Under the pieces are notes generated by a model. That model did not search any database and was not told where the DNA came from. It was given only the letters and a program-made list of their open reading frames with translations. Positions 1-7,802 of a stretch of DNA of 26,788 bases are shown piece by piece; the first letter of the stretch is position 1; every line of letters starts with the position of its first letter. The translations under genes were made by a program, and so were the position numbers. The stretch comes from JAXDLK01 sp034666665 (GTDB lineage: Bacteria; Desulfobacterota; Binatia; JACPRU01). Where the stretch lies: assembly GCA_034666665.1 (NCBI GenBank), contig JAXDLK010000050.1:1-26788 (forward strand), read 5' to 3'.

Positions 1-645
1 AAGCAGCTCTTCCAGGGGATTCTCGAGGCGATCGGCCTCGATCCGAACCTTCTCTTCTCCGTCCTCGACTGGGTCGACGCCGACGACCAGACGGAGCGCG
101 AATCCGGAGCGGAGAGCGAGTTCTATCTCGGCCTCCGGCCACCGTACCAGCCGCGGCAGGGTCCGTTCCTGAGCCTCGAGGAAGTACGGCTGGTGCGCGG
201 GTTCGAGGCGCTCCGGCCGCCGGAGTGGGACGCCTTTCGCTCCATCGTCACGGTGTTGCCGAACCGCGAGCTCAAGATCAACGTGAACACGGCGCCGGAG
301 CTCCTGCTGGTCGCGATGTTCGGTGCCTTCGGCGATCCCGCGATCGGCCAGAGCCTGATCAGCTCGCGCGGCGAGCACCCGATCGTCAGTCCCGCGGAGC
401 TCTCGCAGATCCCTGGGATGTCCCAGCTCCCTCCGATGGTCACCAGCCAGGTGCTGTCGGTCCGGAGCACGATCTTCACGATCCATGCGTTCGGCACAGC
501 CGGTGACGTCCGCAAAGGAATCGCAGTCACCGTGGATCGGGCGGCAGGCGGCACGCGCCTGCGTACTCTCGGACGGCGCCAGGAGGTGGCGCCGTTCGTC
601 TTGACAGCGGCGGGAGCATCCGGTGAAATTCCGCCGCTCCCCTGA
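1..645 (+). CDS. gspK: Type II secretion minor pseudopilin GspK, C-terminal part (5' end outside window)
   Basis: GspK caps the tip of the type II secretion pseudopilus in the periplasm. The frame is open from base 1 to the TGA at 643-645, so only about 214 C-terminal residues are seen; the prepilin signal and N-terminal helix lie outside the window. Visible family marks are the LDWVDADD stretch followed by GAESEFY near the start, then INVNTAPELLLVAMF and the helix-hairpin-helix-like SPAELSQIPGM region typical of GspK. The next gene, gspL, starts 6 bases after the stop, and gspM and gspN follow with overlapping ends, so this is the tail of a gsp operon. The identification rests on motif recognition plus operon position. 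The last 50 or so residues are less conserved. Confidence 0.9.
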   Translation, partial: KQLFQGILEAIGLDPNLLFSVLDWVDADDQTERESGAESEFYLGLRPPYQPRQGPFLSLEEVRLVRGFEALRPPEWDAFRSIVTVLPNRELKINVNTAPELLLVAMFGAFGDPAIGQSLISSRGEHPIVSPAELSQIPGMSQLPPMVTSQVLSVRSTIFTIHAFGTAGDVRKGIAVTVDRAAGGTRLRTLGRRQEVAPFVLTAAGASGEIPPLP

Positions 646-651
646 AAACTC

Positions 652-2112
652 ATGCCGAACCGTATCTTGGCTCTCGACGTCGCGGGCGCGAAGCTGACGG
701 CCGTCGCGGTCGAGTCGAGCTTTCGGAGCTACCGCGTCACCGGGTACGCTTCCGAGCCGCGCGACGCCGAGCGTCCGCTCGCGGAGCAACTGAAGAGCTT
801 CCTCACGCGGCACGGTTGGCTCTCGGTCGACACGGCGCTCAGCGCCTTGCCGGCATCGTCCGTCGCCTATCGCGTGCTCGTGCTACCCTTCCGTGACCGC
901 CGCCGGCTAGCGCAGACGGTGCCATTCGAGATCGAGAACCTGGTACCGTTCGCCCTCGAGGACGCCGTGGTCGATTTCCACGTGCTCTCGCGCGAAGGGG
1001 ACGGCGCCCGCGTGTTCGCGGCGCTGGTACCCCGTGCCGTGATGACGGAGCATCTCGTGATGCTCGCGGACGCCGGGCTCGACCCTGCGATCGTGGATTT
1101 CGCGCCTCTCTCCACGCTGAACGTGCTCACGCTCTTCGACGGCGAGCGCCCGAACCGCTTCGCCTTCCTCCATCTGAACGGTGCCCACGGAACCATCGCC
1201 CTCTACCGGGCCGGGACCCTCGAGGCGGTGCGCGCGCTCGAGCTTCCGTCTCCGGTGGCCTCCGAGGATCTCGTGCGGGAGGTCTGCTGGAGTCTCCGCA
1301 GCTTCGACGGCGTACCGCCCGGAGGCGGCGACGACGAGCTCGCGCTACTGATCGGGGGCGCCGCGCCGACCGACCTGCCGGACGCCCTCCGCACGCAGAT
1401 GGCGCTCACGATCCAGCGGCTCGAGGAGCTGCCGCTGAAGAACGTCCCCGCCGAGCTCGGGGAGCAACACGGCATCTATGCGCCGGCGCTCGGGCTCGCG
1501 CTTCGCGAGGTCGTCGAGGTGCCGACGGTCGGCCTCAACTTCCGGCGCGGTGAGTTCGCGTACCAGCGCGGGCAGCAGGAGCTGAAGAGCGCGTTCGGCC
1601 GGCTCGGCCTGCTCGCGACCGTCGTCTTCCTGCTGTTCCTGGTCGCCGAGGGTCTGGCGTACTACCGCCTCTCCAGCCGCTACGAGGAGCTCCGGGGCGC
1701 CGTGCAGACGGTCTTTCGCTCGGTGATGCCGACCGTTCCTGCCGTCGACGAGGTGGCGCAGCTCACGCAGGAGATCGCGAGCCTGCGGAAGCGCCAGGAG
1801 CAGCTGGGCGTCCCGGAGGGAGGCCCGGTCTCGGTGCTCGAGCTCCTCCGTGAGGTCGCCCTGCGCGCGCCGGCCGAGCCGCGCCTGATGATCGACGAGA
1901 TGACGCTCGATCCGGAGGCGCTCCGCCTGCGAGGGAAGACGGCTTCGTTCGAGGCGGTCGAGGCCGCGAAGAAGAGCCTCGCCGAGTATCCCCTCTTCCG
2001 CAACGTGCAGGTGAAGGACCCGCGAACGACGCCGGACGGAAGCGTGGAATTCCGGCTGAACATTCCGTTCACGGCGCCCGCGGAACCCGCTTCGGGCCGA
2101 GGAGCGCCATGA
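652..2112 (+). CDS. gspL: Type II secretion inner-membrane platform protein GspL
   Basis: GspL links the cytoplasmic ATPase GspE to the inner-membrane platform of the type II secretion system. The 486-residue product has the expected three parts. The first is an N-terminal actin/PilM-like cytoplasmic domain beginning RILALDVAGAKLTAVAVE. The second is a single membrane helix at about residues 314-336 (GLLATVVFLLFLVAEGLAYY). The third is a periplasmic part with a coiled stretch and a ferredoxin-like C-terminal domain. The ATG lies 6 bases after gspK. The stop overlaps the gspM start as ATGA, which suggests translational coupling. Length is somewhat over the usual 400 or so residues but within the family range. 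Confidence 0.9.
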   Translation: MPNRILALDVAGAKLTAVAVESSFRSYRVTGYASEPRDAERPLAEQLKSFLTRHGWLSVDTALSALPASSVAYRVLVLPFRDRRRLAQTVPFEIENLVPFALEDAVVDFHVLSREGDGARVFAALVPRAVMTEHLVMLADAGLDPAIVDFAPLSTLNVLTLFDGERPNRFAFLHLNGAHGTIALYRAGTLEAVRALELPSPVASEDLVREVCWSLRSFDGVPPGGGDDELALLIGGAAPTDLPDALRTQMALTIQRLEELPLKNVPAELGEQHGIYAPALGLALREVVEVPTVGLNFRRGEFAYQRGQQELKSAFGRLGLLATVVFLLFLVAEGLAYYRLSSRYEELRGAVQTVFRSVMPTVPAVDEVAQLTQEIASLRKRQEQLGVPEGGPVSVLELLREVALRAPAEPRLMIDEMTLDPEALRLRGKTASFEAVEAAKKSLAEYPLFRNVQVKDPRTTPDGSVEFRLNIPFTAPAEPASGRGAP

Positions 2113-2666
2113 GGAATCCGTTCCCCGCCGCCGCCCACGCATACACGCGTCTGGCGCCGCGCGAGCGACTACTCGTCCAGATCGCCGCCGGAGTCACCGC
2201 GCTGATCATCGCCTACCTGGTGGTCGGCTCCTTCCACAGCGCGCAAGCGGCGCTGCGCACGCGGATCGCCGCCAAGGAGCGCCAGCTCGAGCAGATCCAG
2301 GAGCTCCGCAGGGCGTACCTCCAGGTGAAGAGCCAGACCGAGCGCTTGACCGCGGACTACGCCGAGCGGCCGCAGAACTTTTCGGTCTTCTCCTATCTCG
2401 AGACCGCGGGAACCAAGACCGTGACCCGCGAGAAGATCCTGGCGATGAGCCCCTCCTCGAAGACCGTGGGCGACGAGTTCGTCGAGGAGAGCGTCGAGCT
2501 GCGCATCTCGGGCGTGACCTTGCCGCAGATGGTGGGGCTGCTGCACCAGGTCGAGAATGCTCCGGTGCCGCTTCGCGTCTCGCGATTGCAGATGAAGAAG
2601 CGGTTCAACGAGCCGTACAACTTCGACGTCACCATGGCGGTGTCGACGATCACGCGCGCGACCTGA
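2109..2666 (+). CDS. gspM: Type II secretion protein GspM
   Basis: GspM is a bitopic inner-membrane protein that partners GspL in the secretion platform. The 185-residue product has a short cytoplasmic N-terminus with the family-like APRERLLVQIAAG, one membrane helix at about residues 21-42, a coiled-coil stretch (AALRTRIAAKERQLEQIQEL), and a periplasmic ferredoxin-like domain ending about residue 185. Its ATG overlaps the gspL stop (ATGA) and its TGA overlaps the gspN start (TGATG), so the three genes are almost certainly co-translated. GspM sequences diverge strongly, and position between gspL and gspN carries much of the weight here. Confidence 0.85.
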   Translation: MRNPFPAAAHAYTRLAPRERLLVQIAAGVTALIIAYLVVGSFHSAQAALRTRIAAKERQLEQIQELRRAYLQVKSQTERLTADYAERPQNFSVFSYLETAGTKTVTREKILAMSPSSKTVGDEFVEESVELRISGVTLPQMVGLLHQVENAPVPLRVSRLQMKKRFNEPYNFDVTMAVSTITRAT

Positions 2667-3580
2667 TGGCATCGATCATCGGCTCCGTCCTGGCGAGGCT
2701 CGGGCGGCTCGTCCCGCGCGGCGCCTTCCAGCGGGCGACGATGGGATATGTCGCCTACACGCTCGTGCTGTTCCTCGCCTTCTTTCTCTACACGTTTCCG
2801 CACGAGCTCGTGGTGCACGGCATCGTCGCACGACTCACCCGGGGGTCCGATTGGCGAATCCTCTATCGTGAGGTGTCGCTCGTCCCGTGGGCGGGGTACC
2901 GGATCGACGAGCTGCGACTGCAAGCGCCCGGCAATGCCTCGGCTCCGTCCTTCCGCGCCGACCGCGTGTCGCTCCGCCCGGCCGTTCAGTCGTTCCTCGG
3001 CAAGGGGTTCTCGGTGGTGTCGTTCGACGCCCGCGCCTACGGCGGGGAGCTGTCGGGCTCGGTGGATCGTTCGGCGAACGCGATCGCCGACGTTCGTTGG
3101 CGAGACGTCGACCTCGGCCGCGTCCCGGAGCTCGACCTGCTGATCGACGCAGACTGGCAGGGCAAGTTCGGCGGGGAGCTTCACCTGGAATCGGGCGAGT
3201 CGCTCCAGGTGCTCAAGGGCGGCGGGCGGCTCGAGCTCCGGAACGCGGCGCTCGTCCAAGCAACGGCTCAGGGATTCAAGATCCCCGACCTCCACTTCGC
3301 CAGCGGCGAGGGTCAGTTCGAGATCAAGGCCGGCCGGATCGAGATCTCCGGCTTGAAGCTGTCCGGCACCGAGGCGGACGCGGAGCTTCGGGGACAGATC
3401 TACCTGCGCGCCCCCGCCTCCGACAGCGTCGTCAATGGCACGCTCAGCGTTCGCCCGATCCCGGGAGCCGGATCGACGGTCGACCAGCTGCTGACGGTGA
3501 TGAACCGCAACCAGCGTCCTCCCGGCGGCACGTTCACCTACGCGCTGTACGGGACGATCGGCCGAATCCGCATCCGCTGA
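2666..3580 (+). CDS. gspN: Type II secretion protein GspN (T2SSN family)
   Basis: This 304-residue protein ends the gsp operon. It has an N-terminal membrane helix at about residues 27-44 (GYVAYTLVLFLAFFLYTF) and then a long beta-rich periplasmic region. That region resembles the AsmA-like, lipid-transfer-type fold seen in GspN of deltaproteobacteria; that homology is knowledge of the family, not computed here. Typical is the repeated alternation of short strands, such as LHLESGESLQVLKGGGRLEL and GRIEISGLKLSGTEADAEL. The precise role of GspN is not settled, and it is absent from many type II systems. The start overlaps the gspM stop by one base. The stop is followed by a convergent gene with 212 bases between. 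Confidence 0.82.
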   Translation: MASIIGSVLARLGRLVPRGAFQRATMGYVAYTLVLFLAFFLYTFPHELVVHGIVARLTRGSDWRILYREVSLVPWAGYRIDELRLQAPGNASAPSFRADRVSLRPAVQSFLGKGFSVVSFDARAYGGELSGSVDRSANAIADVRWRDVDLGRVPELDLLIDADWQGKFGGELHLESGESLQVLKGGGRLELRNAALVQATAQGFKIPDLHFASGEGQFEIKAGRIEISGLKLSGTEADAELRGQIYLRAPASDSVVNGTLSVRPIPGAGSTVDQLLTVMNRNQRPPGGTFTYALYGTIGRIRIR

Positions 3581-3590
3581 GCGCAGGCCG

Positions 3591-3782
3591 GGTCACGCTG
3601 CTTGTGAGGGCCGGCTAACCCCAATGCCGTTCAGTTCGACGCACCTGGTCGTCACCCAGCCGCGACCTACGCCGGTCAGTTGACCAGGAACGGCGTCAGG
3701 CTCCGATTCCCTGTCCCTTCCAGGGCCCAAGACCCAAGATGGGAGAGGGCTCACCGCCTGGCGTAGCCGTGCTTACGTGACC
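3591..3782. other. Structured intergenic region between convergent genes; possible non-coding RNA or bidirectional terminator
   Basis: The 212 bases between gspN and the PilZ gene hold no convincing reading frame but several inverted repeats that nest without conflict. They are 3591-3597 with 3776-3782 (GGTCACG/CGTGACC), 3604-3608 with 3750-3754, 3624-3631 with 3689-3696 (8 pairs, one G-U), 3644-3650 with 3682-3688 (CCTGGTC/GACCAGG), and a hairpin 3709-3713/3721-3725. The two central helices are contiguous on the 3' side. Either strand could form the structure. No T-run follows, so a plain intrinsic terminator is not obvious. In GC-rich DNA, 5-7 base pairings are common by chance, so only the combination is suggestive. 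I do not recognise a known RNA family. Confidence 0.3.
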
Positions 3783-3792
3783 GGGATGGCGG

Positions 3793-4128
3793 CTAACCCT
3801 GGTCGGCGTCGGCGGCGGACTCGTCGGGATCGCGCAGCAGGCGGCGGCCACGGGAGAGCCCGAGATAGACACCGTTGACGGCGGGACGCACCCAGACGAT
3901 GTTCCCCTCGAGCAGGAAGGAGTCGTTCTCGGCGTTCCCGGTCATCGTCAGGCGGGCCCGCTTCCCCATCAGGTTGCGGCTCGCGCGGCGACCGTCGATT
4001 CGCACCTGAGCGCCCTCGGCGGAAAGGTCGATCACCCGACAGTCCACCGGTTCTCCCCCGAAGGAGATCTGTCCCGTGTTGTCGGCCGGCCGGCGGTCGC
4101 CCTGCCGCCGTTCCTTGAACTCGCTCAT
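3793..4128 (-). CDS. Single-domain PilZ protein (likely c-di-GMP receptor)
   Basis: PilZ domains bind cyclic di-GMP and act as adaptors in motility, secretion and envelope control. With the ATG at 4128 the protein has 111 residues. It carries both family motifs: RxxxR as R8-x3-R12 (in ERRQGDRR) and D/NxSxxG as D34-x-S36-x2-G39 (in IDLSAEGAQ), followed by the beta-barrel (RARLTM, LLEGNIVWVRP, GVYLGLS). Nothing else is attached, so it would need a partner. A GTG at 4137 is an alternative start; neither has a clear ribosome binding site. It lies 66 bases downstream of the receiver-LpxC gene on the same strand and may be its last operon member. No target can be named. Confidence 0.85.
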   Translation of the reverse strand: MSEFKERRQGDRRPADNTGQISFGGEPVDCRVIDLSAEGAQVRIDGRRASRNLMGKRARLTMTGNAENDSFLLEGNIVWVRPAVNGVYLGLSRGRRLLRDPDESAADADQG

Positions 4129-4194
4129 GTCCGTCACGTTAAGTCCGTCGATCTTATCAACTTCGCTTCGCTCAAAGAAAGCGGTTTCCGCAGA

Positions 4195-5457
4195 TCAGCC
4201 GCCGATCTCTGCCCGGACCCGGCGGAGCAGAGCGATGTTGTCCGTATGCCCGGTCATCCGCGCCACGACGCGCCCGTGGATCGGCCGGCCGAGCAGCAGG
4301 AAGTCGCCCATGATGTCGAGGATCTTGTGGCGCGCGAACTCGCTCTCGAGGCGCAGCGTCGTGTTCACGATGCCGTCTTCACCGATCAGGATGCAGTTGT
4401 GCAGCCGCCCGCCTCCGGCGAGCCCCATGGTCTCCAGCGCGGCGATGTCCTTGACGAAGCCGAAGGTGCGCGCAGGAGCGATCTCCGCGGCGAACCCCTC
4501 GGCGCCCGCGTGCGCGTACAGCACACGCTCGCGACCGACGGGCGGGGGATACTGCAGCGTGTAGTCGATCTCGAACCGGTCCGAGGGCTCGAGCGACATG
4601 CCTTTTCCATCGGGCTCGCCGATGGTGATCGGCTCGTCGATGACGATCGGCTCGACCTCGTCCGGCCGCTCGACGATGCCGCCGGAGTCGAGCACTTTAC
4701 AGAACTCGAGCGCCGACCCGTCGAGGATGGGGATCTCCCCCTGGATCTTGATCCTCAGGTCCGTCACGCCGTACGCGTGCAGCGCGGCGAGGAGATGCTC
4801 GACCGTCTTGGCAGAAGATCCGTCGCGGTGGAGCGTGGTCGCGTAACCGGTCGACTCGACGTAGTCGATCAGCGCCGGGATCTCGACCCCGGAAGAGAGG
4901 CTCTCGAAGACGATGCCGGTCCCCGGGGGCGCGGGATGCAGGATCACTCCCGTGCGCACGCCCGAGTGGAGACCGTGGCCGTTCACCACCACGCTGCGAG
5001 CGAGCGTCCGCGCGGCAACCCGGTGGCCGCCCGTGGACGAGCCCGGCGAGAATCGCTCGGCCGCCGCCCGTGGTGCGGCGACGGGCTTCGCGGCGTCGCC
5101 CGAGAGGGCGCGGCCGACCGTCACGAGCAGGCTATCGAGGGAGAAGGGCTTCTCGATGAAATCCCAGGCGCCGAGCTGCGTCGCCTTGACGGCGGTCTCG
5201 ATGTTGCCGTGGCCCGAGATGACGATGACCTTGGCCTCGGGACGACGCTCGTGAATGCTTCGCAGGAACTCGATCCCGTCCATTTCCGGCATCCAGATGT
5301 CGAGGATCACCAGGACCGGTCTCTCCACCTCGAGCACCTGCAGCGCGGAGCGACCGTTCTCCGCCTCGACGACGCGATACCCCTCGTCGGTGAGCACGCC
5401 CCGCACCGTCGAGCGGATGCGCTCCTCGTCATCGACGATGAGGATCGTGTCGGTCAT
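4195..5457 (-). CDS. lpxC: Fusion of an NtrX-like receiver domain to LpxC (UDP-3-O-acyl-GlcNAc deacetylase)
   Basis: LpxC is the zinc deacetylase that commits UDP-3-O-acyl-GlcNAc to lipid A synthesis. Here 420 residues hold two full domains. Residues 1-118 are a receiver with the acidic pair D9/D10, phosphoacceptor D53 (ILDIWMPEMDG), S81 and K103 (DFIEKPF); ISGHGNIETAV is typical of NtrX receivers. A linker of about 25 residues rich in Ala, Pro and Ser follows. From about residue 145 comes LpxC with E220-H221 (TVEHLLAAL), H377 and D381 (HKILDIMGD) and H404 (GHTDN), so zinc and catalytic residues are present. An upstream in-frame start would add 40 low-complexity residues; the ATG at 5457 is preferred because AGGAGA sits 4 bases before it. 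The kinase gene lies 67 bases upstream. Phosphorylation control of LpxC is inferred. Confidence 0.93.
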   Translation of the reverse strand: MTDTILIVDDEERIRSTVRGVLTDEGYRVVEAENGRSALQVLEVERPVLVILDIWMPEMDGIEFLRSIHERRPEAKVIVISGHGNIETAVKATQLGAWDFIEKPFSLDSLLVTVGRALSGDAAKPVAAPRAAAERFSPGSSTGGHRVAARTLARSVVVNGHGLHSGVRTGVILHPAPPGTGIVFESLSSGVEIPALIDYVESTGYATTLHRDGSSAKTVEHLLAALHAYGVTDLRIKIQGEIPILDGSALEFCKVLDSGGIVERPDEVEPIVIDEPITIGEPDGKGMSLEPSDRFEIDYTLQYPPPVGRERVLYAHAGAEGFAAEIAPARTFGFVKDIAALETMGLAGGGRLHNCILIGEDGIVNTTLRLESEFARHKILDIMGDFLLLGRPIHGRVVARMTGHTDNIALLRRVRAEIGG

Positions 5458-5524
5458 CGACTCTCCTGTGGGTGGGAATCTCGGCGCTGCCGAGCGCGTC
5501 GCGCTCGGTCCGCCCGAGTACGGT

Positions 5525-7717
5525 CTACGCGGTGGTCGTCCGGGGCCGCAGCTCCGGCTCGGACGTGCCCGTCGCATACCCGAGCGGGCCCTCCCTTACC
5601 GGAAACTCGACGATAAAGCGACTGCCTCTCGGCTCGTTGTCACGGACGCGGAGGAACGCGCGGTGCTCGGCGACGATCGCCGACACGATCGCGAGACCGA
5701 GACCGGTGCCTTCCTTCTTGGTCGAGAAATACGGCTCGAAGAGGCGGGATTTCACCTCGGGCGACATGCCGCACCCGTTGTCGGCGAGCTCGAGCCGGAC
5801 GAGCCCGAGCGAGGCGAGGAACTCGGTACGGATCTCGATGCGGCCGCCGCTCGAGCTGCCGTTGCCGCAGGCGGCGACGGCGTTGTCGAGGACGTTGATC
5901 ACCGCTCGCTTGATGCCCTCGCGATCGAGCATCAAGAGCGGCAGCGACGCGTCGGTGTAGAGGTCGAAGCGAATCTCGCGATGCCCCTCGCGGAAGAGCA
6001 CGAGTGCCTCCTCGACGATCGCGTTCAGGTCGTGCGGCGTCTGGTTGCCGGTCGGAAGCCGCGCGAAGTTCGAGAACTCGTTCACCAGCGTCTTCAGCGC
6101 CTCGACCTGAGTCACGATCGTCCGCGTGCATTCCTCGAAGACTTCCTCGTGGACGACGCTCGAGTAGCGCTTGTGCAGCCGCTGCGCCGAAAGCTGGATC
6201 GGCGTCAGCGGGTTCTTGATCTCGTGCGCGATCCGCTGCGCGACCTCGCGCCAGGCCTCCATGCGCTGCACTTTGACGAGCTCGGTGATGTCCTCGAAGA
6301 ACAGCACGGCGCCGACGGGACCGTCCGCCGCGGAACGGGGATCGCGGAGCGGGGCCGCGGCCGCGAGCAGAGTGACTGCGCGATCGGTGCGGACGAGCTC
6401 CACCTGTCGCTCGCTCTGCGTCGTTCCCGTGGCGAGCAGCTCCTCCAGCATGTGGCGCACGAGGTCGAGCGAGCGATCGGCGAACACCTCGCTCGCGCGC
6501 CGCCCGCGCGCCCGGCGGGCGTCGATGCCGAGAAGCTTCTCCGCCGCCGAGTTCACCGTCGTCACCGTGCCGATCGGCGAGACGGAGACGACGCCGGCGC
6601 GGATGTTTGCGAGCACCGTCTCCATGTGACGGCGGCGTTCCTCGAGCTCGGTGTTGATCTTCTTCAGGTCCGCCGTCATCTGGTTGAACGCCGACACCAG
6701 CGTGCCGATCTCGTCGGAGCTCGAGCCCTCGATGTGAACGTCCCAGTTCCCCTGGGCGACCTCGCGCGTGCCCTCGGCGAGCCGCTGGATCGGTACCGTG
6801 ATGCCCTTGGCGAGCGCCAAGCCGTACCAGGTGGCGGCGAAGACCACGACCATCGTGATCAGGCTGAGGGTCAGGATGTACGTGTTCAGCACCGGCTGCT
6901 TGAGGATCTTGAGCTCCTTGTATTCGCGGAAGGAGCGCTCGATCTCGTCGGACCGTTTCGACAAGCTGACGGGCACGTACTCGTCGACGATCACCGCGCC
7001 GCGGAAGGTCGCACCGTCGCGCAGCGGCACCACCGCGCGGATGAGCTCGCCCTGGTCGAGCGCCTCGATCTCCGCCGACGGCGCTCCGTCGCGAATGTCG
7101 CGGAGCAGCGGTCGCGGGAGGACTGCGATGCCCGGGAGGGGGAACTCCGTTCCCCGCGCCTCCGCGATGCGCGTGCCATCGGAACCGTACACCGAGATCG
7201 CCTTGATCGGATCGGGTGCTTCGCCGCCGATGATCGCGACGATCTCCGCCTCGCGTCCCCGAGCGGCGCCGCCCCAGAGGGCGATCTCCGCGGCAATGCG
7301 GCGCGCCTCGGCTTCCGCCTCGACCGCGCTCCGTCGATAGTACGCGCGCACCACCTCGTGCGCGCCCTGAAGCGGTTTCTCCACCTGCGCGTCGAACCAT
7401 TTCTCGATCGAGTTCTCGATGAAGTTCATCGAGGCGATGAACAGCAGCACGGCGGGGAAGAGCGACAGCGCGACGAACGCCCCGACCAGACGCGTCCGCA
7501 GGTGAGAGCCGAGGATCCGGCGGCGCCGCTCGAGGACGAGCTTCACCAGATTCCGGCCGACCAGGAACGCGAACACCAGCAGGAGCAGGATGTTCAGGTT
7601 GATCAGCAGGAAGAACGTGATGTGGTTCGTCACCGTCTGCGCGCTCGAGAACTGCGGCAGTCGCGACTCGAACACCGCGAACAGGAAGACGCCGAGCGCG
7701 ACGAGCACGATCAGCAC
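5525..7717 (-). CDS. NtrY-like membrane sensor histidine kinase
   Basis: The protein is a 730-residue transmembrane kinase. It has three membrane helices near the N-terminus (about residues 1-15, 34-54, 77-97), an extracytoplasmic domain, a fourth helix at about 276-298, HAMP (about 299-350), PAS (about 360-470), a HisKA domain with H498 in RIAHEIKNPLTP, and a HATPase domain. The HATPase domain has an N box (NVLDNAVAACG), a G1 box (LADNGCGMS) and FEPYFSTKKEGTGLGLAIV. This is the NtrY architecture. NtrY normally pairs with the transcription factor NtrX; here the next gene downstream is the receiver-LpxC fusion. The start is uncertain: the GTG at 7717 lies at the first membrane helix with no clear ribosome binding site. 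An ATG overlapping the previous stop (7806) opens a different frame that ends after 8 codons. Confidence 0.9.
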   Translation of the reverse strand: MLIVLVALGVFLFAVFESRLPQFSSAQTVTNHITFFLLINLNILLLLVFAFLVGRNLVKLVLERRRRILGSHLRTRLVGAFVALSLFPAVLLFIASMNFIENSIEKWFDAQVEKPLQGAHEVVRAYYRRSAVEAEAEARRIAAEIALWGGAARGREAEIVAIIGGEAPDPIKAISVYGSDGTRIAEARGTEFPLPGIAVLPRPLLRDIRDGAPSAEIEALDQGELIRAVVPLRDGATFRGAVIVDEYVPVSLSKRSDEIERSFREYKELKILKQPVLNTYILTLSLITMVVVFAATWYGLALAKGITVPIQRLAEGTREVAQGNWDVHIEGSSSDEIGTLVSAFNQMTADLKKINTELEERRRHMETVLANIRAGVVSVSPIGTVTTVNSAAEKLLGIDARRARGRRASEVFADRSLDLVRHMLEELLATGTTQSERQVELVRTDRAVTLLAAAAPLRDPRSAADGPVGAVLFFEDITELVKVQRMEAWREVAQRIAHEIKNPLTPIQLSAQRLHKRYSSVVHEEVFEECTRTIVTQVEALKTLVNEFSNFARLPTGNQTPHDLNAIVEEALVLFREGHREIRFDLYTDASLPLLMLDREGIKRAVINVLDNAVAACGNGSSSGGRIEIRTEFLASLGLVRLELADNGCGMSPEVKSRLFEPYFSTKKEGTGLGLAIVSAIVAEHRAFLRVRDNEPRGSRFIVEFPVREGPLGYATGTSEPELRPRTTTA

Positions 7718-7802
7718 GATTTCGCGCGTGCGCGTGCGGGCTGGCCCTTCTTCGGATCCGGGGGATGTGGGCTCGGCGCTCAGACGATCTTCTCTCGGCC
7801 GC

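Noticed and set aside
3581..3792. Cyclic-di-GMP (GEMM) or cobalamin riboswitch in the gspN-PilZ gap
   Set aside because: I compared the sequence by eye with the conserved cores of those classes and found no match. The gap also lies downstream of both genes, which is the wrong place for a leader riboswitch.
5458..5577. Forty-residue N-terminal extension of the receiver-LpxC frame
   Set aside because: Arg/Pro/Ser-rich and unlike any receiver start. The ATG at 5457 has AGGAGA at correct spacing and gives a standard receiver N-terminus.
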